A stretch of 64,000 bases of DNA from assembly GCA_963803545.1 (NCBI GenBank), contig CAWDMX010000001.1, positions 248,001 to 312,000 of the forward strand, written 5' to 3'. The DNA is from Legionella_C sp963803545 (GTDB lineage: Bacteria; Pseudomonadota; Gammaproteobacteria; Legionellales; Legionellaceae). This document shows, one piece after another, positions 35,946-45,313 of this stretch. The number at the start of each line of letters is the position of its first letter. The first letter of the stretch is position 1. The translations under genes and the position numbers were made by a program. Under the pieces are notes generated by a model, which saw only the letters and a program-made list of their open reading frames with translations, made no database searches and was not told where the DNA came from.

Positions 35946-37262
35946 TGTAAAGATCCACGATTCCCCCACCGCTAAATTATTAACTGTTAATTGAAGCTAC
36001 TTTGTTCTGAATAGACACGTCTTCCTGTTCATTCTTCCATTGCCAAAACTCCATCATATCAAAGTATTTTGATGAAGCCTGCCACTCTTCATATTTCTCA
36101 GCAAGCAAAGCCCCAATCAGTCGCATGGCCGCTTCATCGTTGGGAAAAATACGTATTACACGCTCTCTACGCCGAATTTCTTCATTCATTCTCTCGGCTA
36201 AATTGGACGTCCGTAATCGTTGCCGATAACGCTGAGGTAAATGAAGCGCGGCTATACCATCCTCCAAGCCATTTTCAAGACAATCCATCGCCTTAGATGC
36301 TTTTTCTTCATATCTGGCAATGGTCTCTCGTGCCAGTTGTTTGGCCACAGCTTTGTTTTCCGCCTTAAAAATAAGTTTGACGTCATTTGCGATGTCTTGT
36401 TTTAAATAGCGTGGGCTGTGGCCTAAAATGTTACGCATAAAGTGCGTTTGGCAGCGTTGCCATATCACGCCTTGAAACTGTTGCTTCACAGCGTTTACAA
36501 GACCTGCGTGATCATCAGACACTACAAATTCAAGACCATTCAAACCGCGACTCTTTAGCCGCTTAAAAATCTCGCTCCAACTGCTCTCGGATTCGCTATT
36601 GGCCACCAGTAAATCCAGCGGTTCACGTATCCCGTCTGCATTAATGCCATAAACGACCAGAACACCCGTTGGGCGAACAGCGCCATCACGACGAACTTTT
36701 ACTACAAGTGCATCAACGACTAGAAAAGGGTATTTCATCTCATGCAATGAGCGGTTGCGCCAGGCATCTAATCGCGCATCTAAATCAACGCATAGTTGAC
36801 AACTGTTGATTTAGAAAAGCTACTTCCACAAAGTTGCTCAGTGATTTTAGTGACTTTTCGGCAGGAAACGCCCTCTAAATACATCTCCATAATGCCTAAA
36901 ACAAACGCCTGCTCACTGCGTTGATACCGTTTAAATATCTCCGTTTTGAAACTGCCATCACGGGTTTGAGGTACCTGTAAATTTAACGGCCCTACTCGTG
37001 TATAAAGCTCGCGAACCCGGGTTCCATTCCGATATCCTGTGCGTTCACCCGTTTGTTCATGCGGTTGTGCACCAAGGTGCTCTGTCATTTGGCTATTCAG
37101 TACTTGGTTTAATACCGATTCCAGTAGCCCCTTAATTGCATCATTTTTACTTAAAACATCTACCAATTGATTCGCATTCAATTTAATATCGTACTCAGCC
37201 ATCCTACTCTCCTTATATTTGATTCAATACCAATATTTTGGATAATGTGGATGGCTCTTACA
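35946..37262 (-). mobile_element. Degenerate IS256-family insertion sequence
   Basis: About 1.3 kb, the usual size for IS256-type elements, carrying one transposase in two frames. Candidate imperfect ends are TGTAAAGATCCACGATTCC at the left and, on the opposite strand at the right, TGTAAGAGCCATCCACATT; they share TGTAA, ATCCAC and ATT. Edges are uncertain by roughly 15 bases. I could not see an 8-9 bp target duplication flanking these ends, which fits an old or rearranged copy. Confidence 0.75.
35980..37202 (-). pseudogene. IS256-family transposase, frameshifted
   Basis: The N-terminal part (37202 to 36780) has the family's NAIKG, EHLGAQPHEQTGERTGYRNG and RVGPLNLQVPQTRDGSF. The C-terminal part (to 35980) has the catalytic region with VVDALVVKVR, the second-acid region VVSDDHAGL, CQTHFMRN and LRTSNLAERMNEEIRRRERV. 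The two halves are in different frames. Reading across about 36793-36802, one base is missing where KSTV should continue into CVDLDARLDAWRNRS. Joined, the protein would be about 400 residues, the normal size. A single-base loss, rather than programmed frameshifting, is the simpler reading for this family. Confidence 0.85.
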
Positions 37263-37296
37263 AGCCTTCATAATCAGATAAATACACAAAAATATT

Positions 37297-37324
37297 ATTG
37301 TATCGTTTTTGCTCATTAATCCAA
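37297..37324 (-). promoter_or_regulatory. Possible orphan promoter beside the IS right end
   Basis: Minus-strand TTGGAT (37319-37324) and TACAAT (37297-37302), 16 bases apart, point into the IS element. It may have served the gene now truncated at 35.9 kb. This is inference from pattern alone. Confidence 0.3.
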
Positions 37325-37352
37325 TTTCAAAACTTTACAGCAGTATACGGAC

Positions 37353-39662
37353 TCAATCAATATATCCTCCCTCTTGGAACAGTTTCGCTAATTTATGCGA
37401 GTTGGGTATGTCTTCATTTTTAATGCGAAGAATATCTGTAATGCGGGCAGGACTCGAAAAAAAACGCAAAAGATACTGTCCTGATACGTATTTTTCTTGG
37501 GCAGAATTAATGAGGTCCATCAGGTTTTCAACGCTCTGTTCATCCGCCCAATCAAACAACTCTTGCAAAAAATTCTCAATAGTTTGCGCACCGAGAAAAT
37601 GAGTAAAACTGCAATTATCGCGCGCAAATTCAATAGCTGTTGATAGGTAAAGCTGATAATTAAAACGGTGCTTTTCAAGAGCGCTTCGAATCACAAACAT
37701 GGTGTTAGCGCAATCTTTTCCTGAGCACATCATCTTAATAAAAGGCGTGATTAATGCCGAGTTAAAAGAGGTTTCAAGCGCACCCCCGTGACTTAGTAGG
37801 TAAGCAATTATATTGGCATTACTGTCGGTGGTTTCTGCCAAATATTTTAATACATGGGGGGTACGTGAGCTGGCTGCGTATTTTTTAGAATTGTAAGAAT
37901 TAAGCACAAATATAATCTCATGCACCAAATATTTCTTATCCAATCGTTCCAGCCAATTATAGAAAAAGATAAGTCCTTCATTAACAACAGTTGGTTCGGT
38001 GTGATCCACCTCCAAATCTATCGACATTACACTGCTTAATTGCTCACAAACATAAAAGTCTTCGGTCCTTTCTAAATGCTCAACCAGATTAAATTTTTTT
38101 AACTCCGCTTTAAGAGAAGCTATTATTTCCTTAAATTCAATAATATAGATGCTCGCACTTAAATATTGTTCAAGAATTTTAGAGTACTGTTTTATTAATT
38201 TTTCTAAATCCGCTAAATACTCACTATTTCTTTCAGGCTCTAACGCTTGGGTGGGTAGGTTCATGTACGCGTGTGTACGTTCGCGCAACTCCCCATTAAA
38301 GCTAATCAGCTGGCATAGACTCAGATGAATATCTTTATTAATTGGATTGGTTAGCATTGAAGGTATAATCGTGGGACCAGGAATATCAAATAAATGCGCG
38401 CTTTTTGTGATTAATCGGTAATCAAAAGGAGCTATTAAGTTGTTTTTACTGCCTATGTACTGCGCTAATTTGTGCAGTTTGGTTATATTGTTGTGAATAA
38501 ACGGGGCAAAGCAATCGCGCCAAAGCTGATGAAAACGTCTATTGAGCCGCTTTACATCGTAATGGTGGTTATTGGTGACTAATTCCTTAATCGTCTTTGC
38601 AACCCATGTGGGATGCATTTCCAGCATGTCTTGAAAGCTTGGGGTTGTAAAACTGCCAAAATAAAAGACCACGGATGCATAAAACTTATCGTATCGCTCC
38701 TGAAATGTATCCACCATGTGCTCGCTAAACGGTCGACCATTGGTATGTTCGTTGAATAAATGGGGACTTTTTAACATCAACTCTGCTATTTTTTTTGGCT
38801 CTAAACCGGAGTAATCCAAAGGAACTGCACCGCAATACTCATCTAATATTGTTTTTAAAACCTCCGGGTCAAAAGCCATTAGCTCGGCAAACATGGCCCG
38901 ATACATTTGCTGATGAAAATACACCTCTTTGCCATCTACTAATGTCCAGGGGTTGTTGACTAACATTTGGGCCTCAGCAGCACAGGCAAAGACTTTAAAT
39001 AGATTGCAATTTTCAGGATAGGATTTGCAAAGCCAATGCGTAGCCGGAGAATTATTTGGCCAATTATGCCAATAGTTGGAATTTCTTTGGCCAAGTGAGG
39101 ATTCGTGCAATAAGCGTCGACCTTTAATCACCTCTACTTCGTGACCGAAAAGAAACATATCGTAGTCGATAATCCCGCCGTGAATTTTGCGATTATCCGG
39201 ATGCGGAAATAGCGATATATTACCCGCGTGCAAATCATCGTTTTCATTAATTTCACACGCCATCAAAAGTCTTGCGACATCGGCCTCAATGAGATCCGAA
39301 ACATTCGGATGCGTCCATTGTCGTTCGTTGGGGTCGGCTGATTCCCAGCTGTAGGCCATGGGTTTAAAACCGGGGATGGCTAATGAGACGGTGCCTACAA
39401 TTTCATTGTTATCGTTAAATACTAGGCGCTCCTCGGCCGCACGTACACCCAAAGACATACGCATTCTAACGCTTACTGCAACACAATATAAGGCGAGCAA
39501 GAGCGAATAGGAACCGTTAATAGGTTTGTAATAGGCTTTTTGCGAACCGCCATTCTCGGATTGAATTCTCACGACAAACACCTCATTTCCAGAGACGGGG
39601 AGCTCTTCGTGCTCCCTTGAAAGCTGAGTATCACGAAAAGCCATTGTAGGCCGTATTTTCAT
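37353..39662 (-). CDS. Kinase-like protein, candidate secreted effector
   Basis: A 769-residue protein starting at ATG 39662 after a GGAG ribosome site. No signal peptide or membrane segment is seen. The first ~200 residues show a pattern of atypical kinases: a lysine in AYYKPING (Lys47), glutamates in AAEERLV, a catalytic-loop-like DDLHAGNIS (Asp143, Asn148) and a metal-site-like IDYDMF (Asp166, Asp168). The rest is helical. A C-terminal part with TPHVLKYLAE and IIAYLLSHGGALET resembles ankyrin-like helices. Several Legionella effectors have atypical kinase folds, but I cannot match this to one. It has no partner genes, lies beside an IS, and looks AT-richer than its neighbours. Confidence 0.65.
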   Translation of the reverse strand: MKIRPTMAFRDTQLSREHEELPVSGNEVFVVRIQSENGGSQKAYYKPINGSYSLLLALYCVAVSVRMRMSLGVRAAEERLVFNDNNEIVGTVSLAIPGFKPMAYSWESADPNERQWTHPNVSDLIEADVARLLMACEINENDDLHAGNISLFPHPDNRKIHGGIIDYDMFLFGHEVEVIKGRRLLHESSLGQRNSNYWHNWPNNSPATHWLCKSYPENCNLFKVFACAAEAQMLVNNPWTLVDGKEVYFHQQMYRAMFAELMAFDPEVLKTILDEYCGAVPLDYSGLEPKKIAELMLKSPHLFNEHTNGRPFSEHMVDTFQERYDKFYASVVFYFGSFTTPSFQDMLEMHPTWVAKTIKELVTNNHHYDVKRLNRRFHQLWRDCFAPFIHNNITKLHKLAQYIGSKNNLIAPFDYRLITKSAHLFDIPGPTIIPSMLTNPINKDIHLSLCQLISFNGELRERTHAYMNLPTQALEPERNSEYLADLEKLIKQYSKILEQYLSASIYIIEFKEIIASLKAELKKFNLVEHLERTEDFYVCEQLSSVMSIDLEVDHTEPTVVNEGLIFFYNWLERLDKKYLVHEIIFVLNSYNSKKYAASSRTPHVLKYLAETTDSNANIIAYLLSHGGALETSFNSALITPFIKMMCSGKDCANTMFVIRSALEKHRFNYQLYLSTAIEFARDNCSFTHFLGAQTIENFLQELFDWADEQSVENLMDLINSAQEKYVSGQYLLRFFSSPARITDILRIKNEDIPNSHKLAKLFQEGGYID

Positions 39663-39905
39663 AATCAACACTCCATTTGATTGTTCCCTTATACTATGCA
39701 ACGGCATGAATAAAAACAAATGCAAATGCAATCTTATCTACCGTCCCTAAAACGTCTTTTTAATTGGCCGGGCAAACTACCCACCCCCACAACCTAAGGC
39801 CTCTTGTGCTGGGATGTCGGAATAAACCGCGCATTGCATGGAAATAAACGCTGTTTTATTGGGAAAAAAAAGTATAATCGGTTATTTTTATTTGAGGAAT
39901 TTACA

Positions 39906-40739
39906 ATGTATACCTGTAATTTAGTTGGTTCTGGAAGACTTGGTAAAACCGTTTTAGCGTCGCTAATGCGTTGCGGCGCGCTGCGCTTGCTAGCGGTTTT
40001 TAATCGAACTGTTGAAAACAGCGAGCTTTGTATACAACAACTGGGTGTTGGTCGTGCTGTAAACACGCTAGACGCACTTCCCGCAGTCGATATTACTTTT
40101 GTCACCACGACCGATGCGAGCATTTCCTCGGTTATCAGCGCGCTTAATCCTGAAAAATGTGGGCTGATAGCGCACTGCAGTGGCATATTGCGCTCAACTG
40201 AATTGCTAGCGCCGGGCTCATTACTAAAAGTTGCGAGCATCCATCCTTTAAAATCGTTTACGAATAGGGTTGATAATGATGGATTACGCGACTGCCATTG
40301 TTTTGCAGAAGGTCATCCGCAAGCGCTGCAAGTGCTTACAGACCTGTTTGCAGCCGCGGGTGCTATCGTGCATCCAATTGATGGAGCAAAAAAAGCAAAC
40401 TACCACTGCGGCGCTGTAATGGCGAGCAACTACTTAGTAACGCTGTTCGCAGAAGCGATAGACCTGCTGCAGCAAGCTGGGATTGATGCCACGACCAGTC
40501 GAATAGTCGTTCAGCAATTAATGCACGGTACACTGGAAAATTTAGCACGCACCAAGGTCACCGAAGAGGCCTTAACGGGACCTCTTGCCCGAGGTGATAC
40601 GAACACGATTGTCAAACACCTCGCAGCCTTAGAAAACACCAGCACCCTAGCATTGTATAAAAATCTGGCTCAGGCAACACTCCCTTTAACCGCGCTTTCT
40701 ACCGCTGAAAAAACGAACTTGGAGGGTCTGTTTGCTTAA
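39906..40739 (+). CDS. DUF2520 / NADP-binding oxidoreductase-like protein
   Basis: A 277-residue protein with an N-terminal Rossmann motif (LVGSGRLGKTV) and a C-terminal helical domain. This is the Rossmann-like plus DUF2520 arrangement related to pyrroline-5-carboxylate and ketopantoate reductase folds. HCSGILRSTELL, SIHPLKSF and the histidine in KKANYHCGAVMASNYLVTLF are family landmarks. The substrate is unknown. The start is ATG 39906, with GAGGAA 8 bases upstream; a longer in-frame extension is rejected. Its stop overlaps the convergent parC 3' end region. Confidence 0.8.
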   Translation: MYTCNLVGSGRLGKTVLASLMRCGALRLLAVFNRTVENSELCIQQLGVGRAVNTLDALPAVDITFVTTTDASISSVISALNPEKCGLIAHCSGILRSTELLAPGSLLKVASIHPLKSFTNRVDNDGLRDCHCFAEGHPQALQVLTDLFAAAGAIVHPIDGAKKANYHCGAVMASNYLVTLFAEAIDLLQQAGIDATTSRIVVQQLMHGTLENLARTKVTEEALTGPLARGDTNTIVKHLAALENTSTLALYKNLAQATLPLTALSTAEKTNLEGLFA

Positions 40740-42973
40740 GTGCTACTAACAACCTCTAAGTAGCTTACATTTTGCAGCCCCCGGGGTAGGCAATTGCCAC
40801 GCCGACCACGCTCTCCCGTGTACCGCAGTAAATCGGCAGGCTTTAGCGTGTAATGACGCTTACCTGCGTGGATGGTAAGCGCGTCCGTAGTCGTGATCAG
40901 TTGCGTATCGATGACTAACTCCTCGCGAGCTTGCGCCTTAGCCTGAGCTATATTAATCAATTTATTACCACGACCTTTGGTGAGCTGAGGTATATCTGTA
41001 ACGCTTAAAATGAGCAAACGGCCAGCACTAGTAACACAGGCTAGTAGCACCTGCTCTTTATTTGCAACAAGCTTTGGCTGCAATAACCGGCTGTTGTCGG
41101 ACAATTTAATGCACGCCTTGCCATTTTTATTTTTAACATACAACTCTTTAAGTTGCGTTGTGAAGCCATAACCCGCATCGGTTGCAAGAATTACCCAGCT
41201 TTCGGGGTCGCCGCCTATCAGTGTTTCAAAGACGCTACCGTCATTGGGGTTTAACTTACTGGATAACGGCTCACCCTGGCCACGAGCGGAGGGTAACGTA
41301 TGCCCTGGCAACGAGTAAACTTTCCCTTCACTGTCAAAAAACAACACTTGTTGGTTGCTTCGGGCTAATGTTTGGGCTTTAAAACCATCGTTAGCTTTAT
41401 AACTAAGCTCGTCTCCGCTAACCTCATGCCCTTTTCCGGCTCGAATCCACCCTTGCTGCGACAACACAACGGTGATTGGTTCGTTGGGTAAAACATCTTC
41501 TTCACGCAAAGCCTGTGCTTCACTACGAGCAACCAGAGGTGAGCGTCGCGCATCACCGTATTTATCGCGGTCGGCAATAATTTCATTTTTTACTAGTTTT
41601 TTTAACCGACTGTTGCTCGCTAAGATGGCTTGCAAGGCATCGCGCTCTTTCGACAGCTCATCGTGTTCACCACGCAGTTTCATTTCTTCCAACTTCGCTA
41701 AATGGCGCAGCTTGATATCTAAAATAGCGTCGGCTTGTAGTTCTGAAAGACTAAAGCGGCTCATTAATGCCGTTCGGGGATGGTCTTCTTCGCGTATAAT
41801 AGCGATGACCTCATCAATATTTAAAAAAGCAATGATCAGGCCTTCTAAAATATGCAAGCGCTCTAAAACTTTGTCCAACCGATGTTGGAGGCGACGCCTC
41901 ACGGTTGCTAAGCGAAACTGCAGCCATTCATTAAGTAAGGTGACTAAGCCTTTGACCCGTGGTTTTCCATCCAAACCAATCATATTAAAATTGACTCGGT
42001 AGCTGCGCTCTAAATCGGTTGTAGCAAACAAATGCGACATGAGATTTTCAATATCAACGCGATTGGACTTTGGAATAATGACCAACCGTGTAGGGTGCTC
42101 GTGATCGGATTCATCACGCAAATCATCAACCATTGGCAATTTTTTTTGCTGCATTTGCAAGGCAATTTGCTCAATAATTTTAGCTCCAGATACTTGGTAG
42201 GGCAGAGCGGTAATAACCACCTGATGCTCCTCTATACGATAAACGGCCCGCATTTTTAAAGAACCTAAACCGGTTTCATAGATTGAACGAATTTGCGCTG
42301 TTGAGGAAATAATTTCGGCGTTGGTCGGGAAGTCTGGTGCTTGAATGTGGTGGCAGATAGCCTCCAAATCAGCGTTTGGATTTTCCAGTAAATGAATACA
42401 TGCATTGGCTACTTCGCACAAATTATGCGGTAATACATCCGACGCCATACCTACAGCGATGCCAGTAGCCCCATTTAATAAAACATTGGGAAGGCGGGCG
42501 GGCAGCAGCGAAGGCTCTTGGAGCGTTCCATCAAAGTTATCAACCCACTCAACGGTGCCGCTTTGCAGCTCGGCTAAAATTACATCGGCGTAGGCCGACA
42601 AGCGCGCTTCCGTATAACGCATTGCTGCGAATGATTTAGGATCATCGGGCGACCCCCAGTTTCCTTGACCGTCTACGAATGGATATCGATAGGAAAAAGG
42701 CTGCGCCATTAATACCATTGCTTCGTAACAGGCGCTGTCGCCATGAGGATGAAACTTACCTAAAACATCACCGACCGTACGGGCAGATTTTTTAAATTTA
42801 GCGGTAGCTTTTAATCCAAGCTCCGACATAGCATAAATAATACGCCTTTGTACCGGTTTTAAACCGTCCGCTAAATGGGGTAATGCCCGGTCTAAGATCA
42901 CATACATTGAATAATCCAAGTACGCTTTCTCGGTAAATTCGGTGAGCGGTTTTTTTTCAATACTGTCAATCAT
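40736..42973 (-). CDS. parC: DNA topoisomerase IV subunit A
   Basis: Breaks and rejoins DNA to decatenate sister chromosomes, with ParE. The 745 residues have the winged-helix region with KKSARTVGDVLGKFHPHGDS and the catalytic tyrosine in MRYTEARLS (Tyr120). A long coiled-coil tower follows, then a shortened C-terminal domain with repeated blades (GRLLIL, KGRGNKL). The length fits ParC rather than GyrA, which is longer and has a GyrA box. It is the last of five leftward genes from mnmG; parE is not in the window. Confidence 0.95.
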   Translation of the reverse strand: MIDSIEKKPLTEFTEKAYLDYSMYVILDRALPHLADGLKPVQRRIIYAMSELGLKATAKFKKSARTVGDVLGKFHPHGDSACYEAMVLMAQPFSYRYPFVDGQGNWGSPDDPKSFAAMRYTEARLSAYADVILAELQSGTVEWVDNFDGTLQEPSLLPARLPNVLLNGATGIAVGMASDVLPHNLCEVANACIHLLENPNADLEAICHHIQAPDFPTNAEIISSTAQIRSIYETGLGSLKMRAVYRIEEHQVVITALPYQVSGAKIIEQIALQMQQKKLPMVDDLRDESDHEHPTRLVIIPKSNRVDIENLMSHLFATTDLERSYRVNFNMIGLDGKPRVKGLVTLLNEWLQFRLATVRRRLQHRLDKVLERLHILEGLIIAFLNIDEVIAIIREEDHPRTALMSRFSLSELQADAILDIKLRHLAKLEEMKLRGEHDELSKERDALQAILASNSRLKKLVKNEIIADRDKYGDARRSPLVARSEAQALREEDVLPNEPITVVLSQQGWIRAGKGHEVSGDELSYKANDGFKAQTLARSNQQVLFFDSEGKVYSLPGHTLPSARGQGEPLSSKLNPNDGSVFETLIGGDPESWVILATDAGYGFTTQLKELYVKNKNGKACIKLSDNSRLLQPKLVANKEQVLLACVTSAGRLLILSVTDIPQLTKGRGNKLINIAQAKAQAREELVIDTQLITTTDALTIHAGKRHYTLKPADLLRYTGERGRRGNCLPRGLQNVSYLEVVSST

Positions 42974-43006
42974 AATTTATTTACCCGCTGAAACTATTAA
43001 AATACA

Positions 43007-43879
43007 TCAGGACTTGTCTATTATTTGCTTAATTATTTTTTTCAAATCACGCTCCGATTGGTAGGCAATAATGAGCGACCCTTTTCCAGATTTACCAGGC
43101 TTCAGTTTGACTTTTGTTTGCAACAACGCAGTAAGACTACCAAGCGTGTCGTCAAAGGAGGAGTCCAGCAGTGGGGCTTTATTTTCCAAAACAATGGGAC
43201 CTTTTTTTAGGCGATTCACCAATTGCTCGGTTTCCCGTACGGATAGATTTTTAGCAATTACCAGGTGTGCCGCCTGCACTTGCTCGGCAAAATCCAGCGA
43301 TAATAGCGCGCGCGCTTGCCCCATATTTAAATCACCGGTTTCCAAGAGCTGCAACACTTCGGGGCTAAGCGAAAGCAGGCGTAAACAATTCGTAACCGCC
43401 GCACGTGAACGCGACAGCAGTTCGGCTATTTGTTGGTGGGTTAAATTAAACTCCTCAATCAGCCGACACATTGCGCGCGCTTCATCAACGGCATGCAACT
43501 CTTCTCGTTGCAAATTTTCAACTAAAGCAATAGCAACCGCGGTTTCATCGTCTACTTGTTTTAATAAAACCGGCACCTGCGAAAGACCCGCTAAACGCGC
43601 GGCACGCCAACGCCTTTCACCAGCAATAATTTCATAACGGCCAGTATCCAGGGCGCGTATAATGATTGGTTGTAAAATACCTTGCTGCTTAATAGAGTTA
43701 GCTAGCTCTTGCAAGGCCGCATCGTCCATCGCTGTTCGTGGCTGATATTGACCCGGTTGCAAGCAATCAAGCGACAATTGCAACAGCTGCGAGGTTGGCA
43801 ATTCAGCGATAAACGTTGCTGGTGACTGGCTTAGTAAAGCGGACAAGTTGCGCCCCAATCCTCCACGCTTAGTAGCCAT
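43007..43879 (-). CDS. parB: Chromosome partitioning protein ParB
   Basis: CTP-dependent DNA clamp that loads at parS sites and works with ParA. The 290 residues have the N-terminal GLGRNLSALL, the box I QPGQYQPRTAM, the CTP-binding box GERRWRAA and VENLQREELHAVDEA. These are followed by a helix-turn-helix (HQQIAELLSRSRAAVTNCLRLL) and a C-terminal dimerisation region. It lies 43 bases downstream of parA. I did not find a consensus parS near it; one half-site match is noted elsewhere and rejected. Confidence 0.95.
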   Translation of the reverse strand: MATKRGGLGRNLSALLSQSPATFIAELPTSQLLQLSLDCLQPGQYQPRTAMDDAALQELANSIKQQGILQPIIIRALDTGRYEIIAGERRWRAARLAGLSQVPVLLKQVDDETAVAIALVENLQREELHAVDEARAMCRLIEEFNLTHQQIAELLSRSRAAVTNCLRLLSLSPEVLQLLETGDLNMGQARALLSLDFAEQVQAAHLVIAKNLSVRETEQLVNRLKKGPIVLENKAPLLDSSFDDTLGSLTALLQTKVKLKPGKSGKGSLIIAYQSERDLKKIIKQIIDKS

Positions 43880-43922
43880 AGTATCCCCTATCGTAAAATA
43901 AAATAATGAAGAGTCAGTCTTC

Positions 43923-44693
43923 TTAACCCGTAACCGTTTGTTTACTGATAATTTCAGCGGCTAAGACCATATAGGCGGCAGCGCCCGGTGAATTTTTCTC
44001 ATAATGCAGGGCGGGCATTCCATGACTGGGCGCCTCAGCCAAACGCACATTGCGTGGAATTACCGTGCGGTACACCTTGTGATGAAAATGCTGCAACAGT
44101 TGTTTTGACACATCCGAGCACAAGCGATTTCGGGAGTCGTACATCGTACGTAAAACCCCTTCCAACTGCAAAAGAGGATTAATAGAAACCCGCACCTGCT
44201 CAATGGTTGTAAGCAAAGCGGCTAAGCCCTCTAAGGCGTAGTACTCACACTGCATGGGTATTAATACCGAGTGCGCCGCAACTAAAGCATTTATAGTCAA
44301 AGTGTTTAAGGCCGGCGGGCAGTCAATAAAAATAAAATCATATACTTTATGCGCCGGTTTCAACGCTTTAAATAAAAAAGTTTCTCGATGGTTGCGCTCC
44401 ATCAAACTAACCTCGGCCACAGTCAGGTCGCCATTAGCCGGAACAATATCAAAGGAAAAGGACGTGCTTAAGGACGCCTGCTCAAGCAGACAATCGCCTA
44501 ATAGAACATCATTAGTGGTATGAACGAGACTCGCCTTATCAACACCACAACCCATTGTCGCATTGCCTTGAGGGTCTAAATCGATAAGCAATACCGATTG
44601 GCGACTTGCCGCAACCGATGCGGCCAGATTAACGGCTGTTGTGGTTTTGCCAACCCCACCTTTTTGATTAGCGATGGCTATGACTTTTGCCAT
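43923..44693 (-). CDS. parA: Chromosome partitioning ATPase ParA
   Basis: Walker-type ATPase that moves ParB-bound origins. The 256 residues begin AIANQKGGVGKTTTAVNL (deviant Walker A, Lys11 and Lys16), then show LLIDLDPQGNAT, the Walker B FIFIDCPPAL and the C-terminal PRNVRLAEAPSHG typical of chromosomal Soj/ParA proteins. It starts 5 bases after rsmG, part of the common mnmG-rsmG-parA-parB order near replication origins. Confidence 0.96.
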   Translation of the reverse strand: MAKVIAIANQKGGVGKTTTAVNLAASVAASRQSVLLIDLDPQGNATMGCGVDKASLVHTTNDVLLGDCLLEQASLSTSFSFDIVPANGDLTVAEVSLMERNHRETFLFKALKPAHKVYDFIFIDCPPALNTLTINALVAAHSVLIPMQCEYYALEGLAALLTTIEQVRVSINPLLQLEGVLRTMYDSRNRLCSDVSKQLLQHFHHKVYRTVIPRNVRLAEAPSHGMPALHYEKNSPGAAAYMVLAAEIISKQTVTG

Positions 44694-44698
44694 AAAAA

Positions 44699-45313
44699 TT
44701 ATCCCAGATTGTGTATTATTATAGAGCAGCGTTCCTCATTTAAACCAGGAACGGTATAGGTATTAACGGTATAAGGTTGCTTAATTTGTGCAAGCTCTTG
44801 GATAGGCGTTCGACCTTTCATTGCAAGCCAAATACCTTTTGGGGCAATTAGATGATTAGTCCACACCATCATTTGCTGAAGATCACTAAAAGCGCGACTT
44901 GTAACTGTATCAAAAGGTAGGTCCGGTTGGTAGGCTTCAACGCGACTTTGCACAAGATTAATGTTGCATAGTGATAAAACGCGCTGCGCTTCCTGTAAAA
45001 AACGTATCTTTTTACCATTGCTGTCAATGAGCGTAATTTGCAAATCAGGAAAAGCTAGGGCAAGGGGGATTCCGGGAAATCCAGCTCCGGCACCAACATC
45101 CAAAAGTGTTGTGCCGTGTACCCAGGGGTGTATCGCTAAACTGTCTAATAAATGACGTATTACCATCGCTTCGGGATTACGAACTGCTGTGAGGTTGTAC
45201 ACCTTATTCCATTTAGCCAAGAGCGATAAATAGTTTAAAAAAGGCGGCAGATCAACATCTAATCCAAGCGCGTCTAAACCATCCTTCAATACGTGTTCTA
45301 CCGTATCGTTCAT
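44699..45313 (-). CDS. rsmG: 16S rRNA (guanine527-N7)-methyltransferase
   Basis: Methylates G527 of 16S rRNA using S-adenosylmethionine. The 204 residues have the SAM-binding LLDVGAGAGFPGIPLA and LIDSNGKKIRFL, and the downstream VTSRAFSDL and MKG motifs typical of RsmG (GidB). It overlaps the mnmG stop by four bases and precedes parA by 5. Confidence 0.95.
   Translation of the reverse strand: MNDTVEHVLKDGLDALGLDVDLPPFLNYLSLLAKWNKVYNLTAVRNPEAMVIRHLLDSLAIHPWVHGTTLLDVGAGAGFPGIPLALAFPDLQITLIDSNGKKIRFLQEAQRVLSLCNINLVQSRVEAYQPDLPFDTVTSRAFSDLQQMMVWTNHLIAPKGIWLAMKGRTPIQELAQIKQPYTVNTYTVPGLNEERCSIIIHNLG

Noticed and set aside
36780..36802. Programmed frameshift in the IS transposase
   Set aside because: IS256-family elements normally use a single frame, there is no slippery homopolymer, and the break is explained by one missing base.
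39794..40240. Minus-strand frame opposite the DUF2520 gene
   Set aside because: It lies opposite a clear family member with a good start and motifs, so it is an antisense shadow.
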